A DNA stretch of 64,000 nt, taken from Methanosarcina barkeri str. Wiesmoor. Its GTDB lineage: Archaea; Halobacteriota; Methanosarcinia; Methanosarcinales; Methanosarcinaceae. Positions 55,171 through 63,741 of the stretch are shown here, one piece after another. The translations under genes and the position numbers were made by a program. Each line of letters begins with the position of its first letter. Position 1 is the first letter of the stretch. A model generated the notes under the pieces. The model had not been told where the DNA came from and made no database searches. It saw only the letters and a program-made list of their open reading frames with translations. The stretch is taken from positions 2,914,001 through 2,978,000 of the forward strand of contig NZ_CP009526.1 in the NCBI RefSeq assembly GCF_000969985.1. The letters run 5' to 3'.

Positions 55171-55262
55171 AATATCTCTTAATCAGTTAATATATCTTAA
55201 TCAGTTAATATATCTTAATCAGTTAATATATCTTAATCAGTTAATATATCTTAATCAGTTAA
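55171..55262. repeat. Five 18-bp tandem repeats, TATATCTTAATCAGTTAA
   Basis: Five copies, the first diverged. The unit contains TTAATNAGTTAA-like partial palindromes. Confidence 0.93.
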
Positions 55263-55289
55263 AATAATTGCAATTCACAAAAAAGCGCC

Positions 55290-55786
55290 TTGAACAGATT
55301 AGAGAAAACCTGGAAGATTTTAATTCGACCCTGTCCCAAAACCTATTTTATTCTAAATCATCATGAATTTACAGGATTATTTTAGTGATTAAGTATTCAA
55401 TTGATTGCTCCAAATACGAGATTCAAAAAGCAAATTTTAAGTTTTGGGATAGACTCATTCCTTTACTTCATTCTTCAATGCAGTAGCCCAAAAAACATAC
55501 TATCGTTATATTTTTGGATTAGAACGTCTTCCAGGCAATTTTTTACTCACATATTCCACCAGCCACTTTCCCATTTCCCATTTGTGTTGATCCATCCGTT
55601 TTGTCTCACATGGTCTAAATCTATTAGTTTTGATCCGTTTTTTGATTTTCGTGGGGTTAATCTTTAATAGTTTCCAAATTTATTTAAAATAAATTATATG
55701 AAAAATTGATTCTGAACAAATAATATTCCCGTGGAAAATGTTTTTTAGTAAACAATATTTAAATATTAATTATGATTTCTGATACT
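55290..55786. repeat. Duplicated intergenic block, copy 1 (interrupted by a MITE)
   Basis: Similar in order and orientation to 57605-57998: shared blocks ATTAGAGAAA.CCTGGAAGA, CCCAAAAAA.AT, GGATTAGAAC.TCTTCCAGGC, TTTGTGTTGA and TTATTTAAAATAAATT.TATG. Copy 1 is longer because a 130-bp element sits at 55327-55456. On the minus strand both copies keep a short frame starting M(S/D)QHK and containing LPGR.SNPK, which may be a decayed small gene. Confidence 0.75.
55327..55456. mobile_element. 130-bp MITE, GACCCTGTCCCAAAAC ends (copy A)
   Basis: The terminal inverted repeats GACCCTGTCCCAAAAC and GTTTTGGGATAGACTC match at 13 of 16 positions. The flanks carry ATTC on both sides (55323-55326, 55457-55460), a 4-bp target duplication. 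The homologous block at 57605 lacks the element and shows the empty site. Confidence 0.8.
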
Positions 55787-56365
55787 ATCTAAAGAAAATT
55801 AGTTTCAAAATAATATTTATTTTTAGATCAGTATAAAATATTACTTATTTGATAGAAAAGGCCCCAAGGCTACGCCTAAACTTCAAAGTGTTGTATCCTG
55901 AAATAATTTCGTAGATTCAAAAGCATTTGAAATATTAATAGACAATACAACAGCAGGAGACACAAAAAGGTTAAAAAAGCTAAACACTGAGTAAATTCCA
56001 ATTCCGTTTTGGTATGTGAAATAATTAAGTAAAATGAAACAAATTCGAAATTGGAGTAAAATAATAGGTCACCTGTGTACGATACATAACTGCAATAAAA
56101 ATTTAAAAAGCAAAATAATTTTGGGAAAAACACAATGAAAAGGCCTCAAAAAATATTTAAGTTATTCCGGCGCGGGTAGGGCACAAAAACCGATATATTA
56201 GAGAAAGAACATAGTATGTATACAAAAAACTGGATTTGAAGTACATTAAAATTGTTTATGGATATCAATTTTTTCGTGTCCATCCCCCCACAACGAATAA
56301 ATTTAAAAATCTATATATAGATCTATAACTTACATAGTTTACTACATCAGTAAAGGTGGTAATTA
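55787..56365. other. Intergenic region and promoter of the winged-helix operon
   Basis: About 580 bases. The stretch ATAAATTTAAAAATCTATAT at 56296-56315 is a good BRE/TATA candidate about 50-60 bases before the DUF2551 start. A GGCGCGGGTAGGGC segment at 56169 stands out as GC-rich. No gene recognised. Confidence 0.4.
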
Positions 56366-56695
56366 ATGGTATCCATCCGAGCTAAAATTAAATCCAGATT
56401 AGAGAAATTTCTAGAAGTTGATTCCAGTGGATATCGAAGGGCAATCCTGTGTATCTTCATTAAAGTAAAAAAAGCGACTATTGACGAACTACATGAAATG
56501 CTTACAAGTAAGTATAATGTATCTCGAAACACGGTTGCGTCTATGGTAGGATATATCCATTCGAAGCTTGGAATTCTAAGAGCGCATAAAGAATCCTATA
56601 AAACCCCCATGGTTTACCTTTTGAGAGAAGAATATATAGACCTGCTAATGAAAATTATAACTTCGCCTAAAGCACCTGCTGAGTTCAAGGCTTAA
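56366..56695 (+). CDS. DUF2551 winged-helix protein
   Basis: 109 residues. The DUF2551 family of methanogens has a winged helix: KATIDELHEMLTSKYNVSRNTVASMVGYIHSKLGIL, given in part (TIDELHEMLTSKYNVSRNTV), fits a helix-turn-helix with recognition helix RNTVASMVGYI. Probably a transcription regulator. AGGTGG lies before the ATG. It is followed after 35 bases by a second HTH-like gene, so they form an operon. Confidence 0.78.
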   Translation: MVSIRAKIKSRLEKFLEVDSSGYRRAILCIFIKVKKATIDELHEMLTSKYNVSRNTVASMVGYIHSKLGILRAHKESYKTPMVYLLREEYIDLLMKIITSPKAPAEFKA

Positions 56696-56730
56696 GAAGT
56701 TGACTATTATCCCAAAATGTCTGATGGACA

Positions 56731-57132
56731 ATGTCACTCGTTAAAAACGCACCCAGAACGGCAACGACTATTGTCGTAAGATCGGATTCCAATTCTCGAA
56801 TAAGCCATTCAAAGGATCCATATTATACCCTTATGCGACGCATTTTTCAAGAAGATGGCACTGCGGTCAGAGGCCAAAAGTTCCTAACTCTAGTTGAAGA
56901 GCGTCAGGCTGCTGGAAATGCTATCCAGACTGATGAATGGAAAAACCTTCTTGAAGAACTTCAGATAGGGCGTGCCTCATTTTATGCGATGCGCAACAAG
57001 TTGCTTGGAGCAGGATTGATTTCGATAAAAGATAAGGAGTATAGGCTTTCAGGTCAGTTCTCAAAGGATCTTTTAGATATGGCCCGCTGGTGGTGGACCG
57101 CAGTTCTCAATCAGCCTGAGGAGAGCCTTTAA
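56731..57132 (+). CDS. Small winged-helix-like protein
   Basis: 133 residues. A helical core [20 protein letters not shown] and [20 protein letters not shown] reads as a winged helix with a beta-wing. The Trp-rich end is [13 protein letters not shown]. Not assigned to a named family. Co-transcribed with the DUF2551 gene upstream. A DNA-binding role is likely; the regulon is unknown. Confidence 0.65.
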   Translation: MSLVKNAPRTATTIVVRSDSNSRISHSKDPYYTLMRRIFQEDGTAVRGQKFLTLVEERQAAGNAIQTDEWKNLLEELQIGRASFYAMRNKLLGAGLISIKDKEYRLSGQFSKDLLDMARWWWTAVLNQPEESL

Positions 57133-57317
57133 AGAAATAATTTCTCTTTTTTCATTTAACATTTAAATATAATTAAATATATAAAAAACAAATTTTAAAT
57201 ATCACTAAGTATTCTCTTGTTTTTCAGTAACTATCCAGGGTGTAGCTGACTTTCCGCAGATGTCCATTCAATTTTCACAACTTTTCTTACTATCGTTTTT
57301 TCTGAAAATTGCTCTGC

Positions 57318-57521
57318 TTATTCAAGCATGTGTTTTTGAAATATTTTACACTTTCTAATTTTCTGCCTTAATTGAAAGCTTCTAACCTCTATTTCCGGAG
57401 GTTTCAGTTGAGAGAATAATTGCAAATTATTGACCAAATGCCCAAAAACGATAGCAGGAAAAATGTTATATTCTTCAAGATATCTGCGGAAGGTTGGAGA
57501 GTTGGTTATTTCCTTACTTAT
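57318..57521 (-). pseudogene. Start-less reading frame, unknown gene remnant
   Basis: A minus-strand frame without start codon ends at TAA 57318 and reads EITNSPTFRRYLEEYNIFPA, LVNNLQLFSQLKPPEIEV and RQKIRKCKIFQKHMLE. Composition is protein-like. Not identified. It lies between the winged-helix operon and the second copy of the duplicated block. Confidence 0.4.
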
Positions 57522-57604
57522 CTAAAGTTCTTCAAAAAAATCCAGTAATCACGTCGTTTCAAGGCATTTTTAGCCAGGCCTACACCTGTAAGAAAAACAC
57601 TTTA

Positions 57605-57998
57605 TAAAAATTAGAGAAAGCCTGGAAGACTTTTTTTCCTGTTACCTATCCCCCGACAAAGTAACCCAAAAAATATTCCCTTAATATATTCTTTGGATTA
57701 GAACATCTTCCAGGCAATTCTTTACTCACATACCATCCAGTCATTTCCCCTTTGTGTTGACTCATTCGTTTTGTCTTAGTGGTATATCCACTCGTTTTTA
57801 TCCGTTCGTTTGGGTTTGTTCTCTTATTCTCGTGGGTTGGCTCTGTTCTCATATTCTCATGGGGTTCCAAGCTATAATTATTCCCAAACTTATTTAAAAT
57901 AAATTGTATGAAAAATTGGTTCCAAGCAAATAATACTCCCGTATAAAATGTTTTTTTAGCAACCAACATTTGAATATTAATTATTATTTTTAGATTCT
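57605..57998. repeat. Duplicated intergenic block, copy 2
   Basis: Partner of 55290-55786, without the MITE. It contains degenerate GAGAATAAGAGAAC repeats on the minus strand that copy 1 lacks. The minus-strand ORF over it (to 58026) is doubtful, but its last 39 residues (from MSQHKGEMTGWYVSKELPGR) are shared with copy 1. Confidence 0.75.
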
Positions 57999-58246
57999 GT
58001 ATTTTTTTCTTCACTGCAAAAAACAAAATTTTTTACTTATGCACAGGTTTTGTATCAAAAACTATGTATAAACGATAGAAGGAAGCTCGGAATATGAAAT
58101 TATAGATTTTATAAAGAAAACTGAAAAGAAGGAAGGAAAAATTGTGTAACGACGTTTTTCGAAGAAAAAGGTTTTTTTGAGGGATAAGCTCCTTCCTGCT
58201 CAGTTGTTACGAATAATGGTGAAATAAAATTATACGAAAAAAACGG

Positions 58247-58390
58247 TCACGAAATAGAAGAAGTGGCCAAGTAGTCAAGCAGATATTGGGTGGCTTCAGC
58301 TTGGGATGTGATCGTCCTTGCAACCTCGGCCCGAAAGTTTCCACATAGTCCCCTGCGAGCCACTGGATCCAGGCAAAAAAGCCAATTTAA
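58247..58390 (-). pseudogene. Frameshifted gene remnant, GC-richer than surroundings
   Basis: Two minus-strand frames join into a protein-like reading: FFAWIQWLAGDYVETF and then RAEVARTITSQAEATQYLLD, YLATSS, stop at 58247, with a one-base shift near 58340. Clearly more GC-rich than the flanks. Not identified. Confidence 0.35.
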
Positions 58391-58522
58391 CCCGGGAACG
58401 CATTAATTCAGACAACATCCTAAGGATGTATAATTACCCATCTCATCCTGCAACATCTTTGTCATAATCTACTAGAAGGCAGGACAGAGCCTTTGCAAAA
58501 AATGTATCAATGTATCAACATA

Positions 58523-58633
58523 TTACTTTTTTTTATTCATTATATATACGATGATATCCAGCAGTTTAAACAGAATGAAAAACACAAACCAGATCATAAA
58601 AGCAAGAATTAAAAATGTCAAAATAATATTCAT
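58523..58633 (-). CDS. Small single-pass membrane peptide (36 residues)
   Basis: MNIILTFLILAFMIWFVFFI followed by LFKLLDIIVYIMNKKK: one long hydrophobic helix (residues 3-33) and a basic tail that would lie in the cytoplasm. GAGG sits eight bases before the ATG and the frame ends cleanly. Probably a real membrane microprotein; no family known. No neighbour suggests a role. Confidence 0.55.
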   Translation of the reverse strand: MNIILTFLILAFMIWFVFFILFKLLDIIVYIMNKKK

Positions 58634-58833
58634 GTGATCGCCTCTTTTATGCATCCATACATATGTAAAAACCTCTTTGAATAAAATTAGACTTGTTATA
58701 AGTTAAAATATATAGTTTGGATCATGAATTATATGTATGTAGCATTTTATTTAAAATTTATTAAATGAATAGATCCATGTGCTAATGTATGATAAAGCAG
58801 TTTACACGCATATAGGCAAAAAAGATCTTGTGA

Positions 58834-58858
58834 GCTGCAGACGAGAACAATCTGCAGC
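58834..58858. terminator. Perfect 8-bp hairpin GCTGCAGA/TCTGCAGC
   Basis: The stem flanks a 9-base loop. It lies in the gap upstream of the minus-strand membrane peptide and downstream of the Roco gene. The GC-rich neighbourhood (58830-58890) contrasts with the AT-rich flanks and could be part of a small RNA. Confidence 0.35.
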
Positions 58859-59103
58859 CCGTAGGAAGTCTGTCCGGGTATCAGTGTATCGATTGAGAAA
58901 GAGGGTACTTTAGAGACGAAGTTTGAAAATAAGAGTTGAGTTGTATTGATCCTGGGATATTTTTTTGAATCGAATCACTTGATACCTCCAAAATATAAAT
59001 AAACCAAGTTTATTATATAGTTTTTGGACATATTCTATATATTTTGATTTTTGCTATTGAGAAATATAATAGCATTGATGCAATAATTGGTATCCTCTTA
59101 TTT

Positions 59104-59236
59104 AGAGCCTATCCGAAAAGTGATTACTTGATACAACTTTTACAAAATGCAATATGAAAAACCGGAACGGATACTCTGATAGTATAGATTTATCGTGGCT
59201 TTTCAACATGCATTACTGACTTTTCGGATAGGTTCT
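59104..59236. mobile_element. 133-bp MITE, AGAGCCTATCCGAAAAGT ends, inside the 3' end of the Roco gene
   Basis: The termini AGAGCCTATCCGAAAAGT and (reverse complement) AGAACCTATCCGAAAAGT match at 17 of 18 positions. An exact 5-bp direct repeat TATTT flanks it (59099-59103 and 59237-59241). No ORF inside. The solo end at 4568 belongs to the same family. Confidence 0.9.
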
Positions 59237-61850
59237 TATTTCCAAGGAATAAATCTGGAACTTGAGGCATTGCAAGCCACGGGGCAAATTTGTTATAAGT
59301 TCTGCCAAGTTTTTGTGCATACTCTATTCCTTTTAGAGTTCCTGTTATCGCTTTATTATAGTTTGAATCAGGGTCACTCAACTTAGTCAATAGTCTATAT
59401 ATCTTATTAAGAGGTTTTTTCAATGTTTCTTTTTCGCTACTGGCACTTACTTCGTCTAAACTATCTTGAATTTTATCCAATTCACTTTCAAGTTTTGGAT
59501 CCAAATTTTCAATTTCCTCTTTTAAGTTATCAAAGTCTGTTTGAATCTGTGGCAAATCTATTTCTAAATTCACATTAACACTTGTTCTAACATCTGTTTT
59601 TTGTTCGACTTTTATTATCGGATTAGTTTCAGATTTCATCATAAAATTTGGGCTTACTACAAAATTCTGCACAATTTGTCTTAAGGGGTCGTTATTTTTA
59701 TATTCATCAAGTCTTTCGTCTATTCTATTGTAACCAGCTAGTAAAGAAGAAACTGATATGGATTTGAAGCTCTCAAGACATTGAAGAGTTTCAACATTGT
59801 TAATTTCAGCATTTAGCAATTTCTCATAGGGAAATCTCCATGGGCAATTTTGTGAACAGTTACAAGGAATTTCTGTACGGACACTTATTTTTTTTATAGA
59901 AGCATTTATCTGATCCAGTTCATTACAGATTGCTCCAAGAGCGCCTCTTTTATTGTTACCTGTTATTTTTATCTCTATTTCTTTTTCATCAGGTTTCATC
60001 TTTATAAGAGCACGCGAATTCTGGAGGTTTAATACCACTCCTTCTCTCCAACATAAAGGCATATCATTTTCTTTTTTCTCTATTTCCTTATGCATGCGAA
60101 CTATAAAGCGGGTGATTATGCTGGAAGGTAAAAAGTAATTATAACAATAATAGAAGTAAAGGTTCTCTTTCTCATTCCACATAAAATCGGGTTCATTTTT
60201 AGGTAAAAGCTCTGCAATAAGATAGCCACTTCTATCTGGAAGTTCATATGCAAGTTCAAATTTGTTCATTAATTCCATAAGTTGAGAGTAAACAGAAGAC
60301 GGATACGTTTCAATGTCCCATATCCGGTTTAATTCACTCTGCATTAGTATACCTTCATTATCAAAGACAAATTTCGTAGACAATATTTTGTAAAATGCAT
60401 TTGTAGCCCATTCAGGTTTTAAAATCACGATATCCTTTAGGGCGATCCTATCTTTAAAATGGAGAGTTACTCCCAAGTCATTCAAATATTCATCTAATAC
60501 AATTATATTCTTGTCATCTAAACCCTTGGATTTACATGTTTCATAAAATTTCTCATAACTAATCCAATTTTTACCAAGCTCTTCTAATTCTTGTCTTACT
60601 TCAAACCATGAGTCCACCCATTTAGTCCTCATCAAAGGTAGACTCCAGGCAGTTTCACAGATAATGTCCGTTAATCCTTTGATTCCTTTACCATCATAAC
60701 TGTCAATCTTTACATAATCGACAATCTGAGGAAACTTAATTCTTAAATCTTTAAGGTTAAGATCATCATTACTTTCATTCATCTTACTCATTACAAGAAT
60801 TATTGGGCTATCTTCTCCAAAGGCTTCAATTGTATGCAACCAGTAATATATATGGTCATAATCTTTTGTTTTTCGTGTGTTCCACACAAGTATATAGACT
60901 GACCGTTTTGTCAGAAAGAACTGATGAGTGGCATGATAGATTTCCTGCCCTCCGAAGTCCCAGATGTTTAGCTTGATCTTACTGTTTCCTGAATCTGGAG
61001 CAGGAATTACCCATTTTGATATGTTTATTCCTTCGGTGATCTTATCTTCCACAAATTTACCAGTAATTAACCTATTAATTAAACATGTTTTTCCAACCTC
61101 TCCATTACCAACCAATATTAGCTTTGCCTCATTATTTTCTGTAGTTTTCGTTTGTTTCAGATAAGTTAAAATTGCATCCATTCCTCTTGAAACGATTTCA
61201 GGTGGAGGTGAGAGTAAAGGGTTATAAGAGATGTCAAGTTGTTTGAGTTTTGTAAGTTCACTAATTTCTGGTGGTAGCTCTTCTAGATTGTTATGGCACA
61301 AAGAAAGTTTCACTAGATTTCTGAGTTTCCCAATTTCTGGTGGTAGTTGAGTCAGCTGATTATTAGAAATATCAAGTTCTTCAAGGTTCTCAAGTTTCCC
61401 AATTTCTGGTGGTAGCTGTGCTAGTTTGTTATGATACAAGGAGAATTTTGTGAGTTTCCCAAGTTCTCCAATCTCAGATGGTAGTAACGTCAACTGATTC
61501 CCAGTTAAGTCAATTTCTGTAAGATTTTTAAGTTTTCTGATTTCTGGTGGCAACTTTATAAGCTGGTTATAGAATAAGTAAAGTTTTGTGAGTTTTCCAA
61601 GTTCTCCAATTTCTGGTGGCAGTAGTGTTAAATGATTCCTAGATAAGTTGAGTTCGTTAAGGTTTTTTAGTTCTTTAATTTTCGGTGTAAGTTCAGTCAG
61701 GTCGTTATCATATAAATCAAGTTCTTTAAGGTTCTCAAGTCTTCCAATTTCTGGTGGTACTTCAGCTAGATTGTAATTATCTAGATAAAGCACTATAAGG
61801 TTTTTTTCATAAGCTTCTTTAATAAGTTTCATCACCTTTTCTCTCGTCAT
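59190..61850 (-). CDS. Roco family LRR-GTPase
   Basis: 886 residues from ATG 61850 (GAGG six bases upstream; TTG 61862 is also in frame). Nine 23-residue leucine-rich repeats (about 22-228, LPPEIG type). A Roc GTPase follows with P-loop GNGEVGKT, DFGGQE and an altered G4 SKMN instead of NKxD. Then come a COR domain (about 430-620), a segment with CNCSQNC (possible metal site), a coiled coil and a 50-residue tail. Roco proteins are dimeric G-proteins, the family of human LRRK2; Methanosarcina barkeri homologues are known. The role in archaea is unknown. The last 14 codons and the stop lie inside a MITE. Confidence 0.93.
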   Translation of the reverse strand: MTREKVMKLIKEAYEKNLIVLYLDNYNLAEVPPEIGRLENLKELDLYDNDLTELTPKIKELKNLNELNLSRNHLTLLPPEIGELGKLTKLYLFYNQLIKLPPEIRKLKNLTEIDLTGNQLTLLPSEIGELGKLTKFSLYHNKLAQLPPEIGKLENLEELDISNNQLTQLPPEIGKLRNLVKLSLCHNNLEELPPEISELTKLKQLDISYNPLLSPPPEIVSRGMDAILTYLKQTKTTENNEAKLILVGNGEVGKTCLINRLITGKFVEDKITEGINISKWVIPAPDSGNSKIKLNIWDFGGQEIYHATHQFFLTKRSVYILVWNTRKTKDYDHIYYWLHTIEAFGEDSPIILVMSKMNESNDDLNLKDLRIKFPQIVDYVKIDSYDGKGIKGLTDIICETAWSLPLMRTKWVDSWFEVRQELEELGKNWISYEKFYETCKSKGLDDKNIIVLDEYLNDLGVTLHFKDRIALKDIVILKPEWATNAFYKILSTKFVFDNEGILMQSELNRIWDIETYPSSVYSQLMELMNKFELAYELPDRSGYLIAELLPKNEPDFMWNEKENLYFYYCYNYFLPSSIITRFIVRMHKEIEKKENDMPLCWREGVVLNLQNSRALIKMKPDEKEIEIKITGNNKRGALGAICNELDQINASIKKISVRTEIPCNCSQNCPWRFPYEKLLNAEINNVETLQCLESFKSISVSSLLAGYNRIDERLDEYKNNDPLRQIVQNFVVSPNFMMKSETNPIIKVEQKTDVRTSVNVNLEIDLPQIQTDFDNLKEEIENLDPKLESELDKIQDSLDEVSASSEKETLKKPLNKIYRLLTKLSDPDSNYNKAITGTLKGIEYAQKLGRTYNKFAPWLAMPQVPDLFLGNKNLSEKSVMHVEKPR

Positions 61851-62413
61851 TATCTGCCTCAACTATAATTAATTAATATTTAGAGAGTTTTCGTATTCTG
61901 TTATAAAATTCTATACTTTTACTCTAAAAACTTATTCATTTTATTCAAATTTTAGATATCATAGACCCCGTTCCATAATTCAAAACTACTTTTCCAAATC
62001 TAGAATCAGAGATGTCAATGAGTTTCGGATCATGGAAAATACTTCTGAGACTTTTATATATTTTGAGGATAAAACATATTTTGGGATAGACTCAATGTTC
62101 ATGTAACCTGCTGCAATCATCCCTGATATCAATGCCAATTCTATTCATAGCGGCTTCAATTTAACCAAATCAAATGTAAAACTAAAAATAAATTCATTGA
62201 TCATCGGTTAAGGAATTTTCTTGCCTGAAAGCTATCGATTTTGCATTAGAAGCCGGCATTAAATTTTGGCCTATTTACATGAAATCGATATCCTGTTCCA
62301 GCTCATAATTTATTAAAATATTTGATAAATGTTGAGGAAATTGACGCAATTTGCCACAATTCCTCACTTAACCGAAGACACATGAAAATAGATTTAATCT
62401 CTAGCCACAGTTT
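61851..62413. other. Intergenic region with a MITE and mobile-element remnants
   Basis: About 560 bases. It contains the 130-bp element at 61964-62093. A TTCATTGATCATCGGTTAAG stretch at 62193 recurs with one difference at 37274 (TTCATTGGTCATCGG), probably the end of another transposable element. A short frame CLKAIDFALEAGIKFWPIYM near 62220-62290 may be a gene remnant. Confidence 0.4.
61964..62093. mobile_element. 130-bp MITE, GACCCCGTTCC...GGGATAGACTC (copy B)
   Basis: Exactly the length of copy A at 55327-55456, with the same right end TTTTGGGATAGACTCA and a diverged left end. The interior is not clearly similar. No obvious target duplication remains. Confidence 0.5.
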
Positions 62414-63043
62414 TTACCGGCGAGAGAGTTTGAGGAATACAAGCACAAGTGCCGAAATTGCAGTTACTAAACTAAAAGCTGGTGCAGACGCTGGTAAAGA
62501 TGAATTTTCTGAAGCTGGCTGCCCAGAAATTGGTTGATTTTCGGATGCAGGTTGCTCAGAAGTAGGAGTTTCGCCTTGGTAGTGTTCGTTGGAGATTGTG
62601 CAGTAGGCAACTGTAAAACCACTGTTTACCAAAATATCTCCTGTATTAAAATCGTTTATCTGATAAACAATGTCAATTGGCATAGAGCCTCCAGCCCACT
62701 TTTCAGTAGGCTTAATTGTCCATTGATAGAGAATACTGGAGTTTTCTTCCATTACATCAGCCCGATATACATTCGTTTTTGAAGTTGAACCATTTATAAT
62801 TTCAAAATAACCTTCTCCGATCTCACTTAACTCTACAGACACCTCTGACTTTTGAGAAACGGTAAGGTTTATACCGACAGTAAAAGGTTCTCCAATCTTT
62901 AGAACCGGCTTTGCAACTTCAGTACCTGGAAGAAGTTTATTATTGTAATATACATCCATTTTGCCATATGGACTATCTGCAGCTACGTTTCCTGTTAATA
63001 AAACTATACAAAATGCTCCAATTAGAATCAGTTTTGCTCTCAT
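62414..63043 (-). CDS. Sarcinarray-family surface protein, paralogue 2
   Basis: 209 residues. Signal peptide (LILIGAFCIVLLTGNVAA), a single beta-rich exterior domain starting YGKMDVYYNNKLLPGTEV, LKIGEPFTVGINLTV, GGSMPIDIVYQI and FTVAYCTISNEHYQGE. A Pro/Ser/Glu linker with repeated QPASEN segments follows, then a C-terminal hydrophobic anchor (AFSLVTAISALVLVFLKLSRR, given in part) resembling archaeosortase sorting tails but starting PAF instead of PGF/PEF. AGGTG lies before the ATG. About half identical to the upstream gene and in the same operon. Confidence 0.8.
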   Translation of the reverse strand: MRAKLILIGAFCIVLLTGNVAADSPYGKMDVYYNNKLLPGTEVAKPVLKIGEPFTVGINLTVSQKSEVSVELSEIGEGYFEIINGSTSKTNVYRADVMEENSSILYQWTIKPTEKWAGGSMPIDIVYQINDFNTGDILVNSGFTVAYCTISNEHYQGETPTSEQPASENQPISGQPASENSSLPASAPAFSLVTAISALVLVFLKLSRR

Positions 63044-63112
63044 ATTTCTGCACCTAATTCTGAGATAAGATTATCGTGTCCTGCTTTCACTATAGAATAG
63101 CTTCAAGTTCAT

Positions 63113-63739
63113 TTACTGTCGAGATAATATGAGGAATACAAGCACAAGTGCCGAAATTGCAGTTACTAAACTAAAAGCTGGTGAAGATGCTGGTGAAGAT
63201 GAATTTTCTGAAGTTGGCTTTTTTGAAGTGGGTTGGTTTTCGGACTCAGACTGCTCAAAAGTAGGAGTTTCGCCTTGGTAATGTTCGTTGGAGATATAGG
63301 GATAAGCTACTGTGAATTCACCTTGAACCAGAGGTTTATCTTCACCGACATTATGTATTTGATACCAAATATTCACAGGCATTGTTCCACCTTCCCATTC
63401 TCCAGTTGGTTTTAGTATCCATTCGTAAGTATATGTTCCAGGATCTAAGGATTCAAAATATAACTTTTTATCAAACTCTGAAGGACCAGTTATAACTTCA
63501 TAAGGTGTTCCCACTCTTAAACTGCAAATTTTTACAAATAATATCGATGTCTGGTTCAATGTTAAATCAATTTTTACTTTAAACGGTTCTCCTATTTTCA
63601 GTGTAGGTTTAACTACTTCTTTTCCCGGTAAAAGCTGATCATTATAGTAAACATCTATAGTACCATATTGAGAACCTGCTGAAACGATATTTGTCAACAA
63701 AAGAAGTACCATTCCAAGTATAAAAATTCTAAATTTCAT
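63113..63739 (-). CDS. Sarcinarray-family surface protein, paralogue 1
   Basis: 208 residues with the same layout as its downstream neighbour: signal peptide (FILGMVLLLLTNIVSAG), YGTIDVYYNDQLLPGKEV, LKIGEPFKVKIDLTL, GGTMPVNIWYQI, AYPYISNEHYQGE, a Ser/Glu linker, and a C-terminal anchor SPAFSLVTAISALVLVF ending LSRQ. These proteins occur in tandem arrays in Methanosarcina and are expected on the cell surface. GGTGA before the ATG lies in the end of the upstream gene (2-base gap), so translation is coupled. Confidence 0.82.
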   Translation of the reverse strand: MKFRIFILGMVLLLLTNIVSAGSQYGTIDVYYNDQLLPGKEVVKPTLKIGEPFKVKIDLTLNQTSILFVKICSLRVGTPYEVITGPSEFDKKLYFESLDPGTYTYEWILKPTGEWEGGTMPVNIWYQIHNVGEDKPLVQGEFTVAYPYISNEHYQGETPTFEQSESENQPTSKKPTSENSSSPASSPAFSLVTAISALVLVFLILSRQ

Positions 63740-63741
63740 GA

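Larger units (their letters stand above)
53878..55289. other. Long intergenic region, western part
   Basis: 1.4 kb of AT-rich DNA without a convincing gene. Contents: a two-copy 32-bp repeat at 54416, an 18-bp array at 55171, and a segment near 54235-54270 (ATTATTTATATGAAAAATTG) resembling part of the duplicated block described at 55290. ORFs at 53797, 53979 and 54723 have no ribosome sites or protein-like composition. Confidence 0.45.

Noticed and set aside
13984-55262. The tandem arrays as possible CRISPR arrays
   Set aside because: Units are directly abutting without variable spacers, and no cas operon is near (only a dead cas1 fragment).
58236-58400. Possible tRNA, because of the GGCCAAGTAGTCAAGC stretch resembling a tRNA-Leu/Ser start
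   Set aside because: No anticodon arm, T-arm GTTCRA or acceptor pairing could be laid out; a frameshifted gene remnant on the other strand explains the GC content better.
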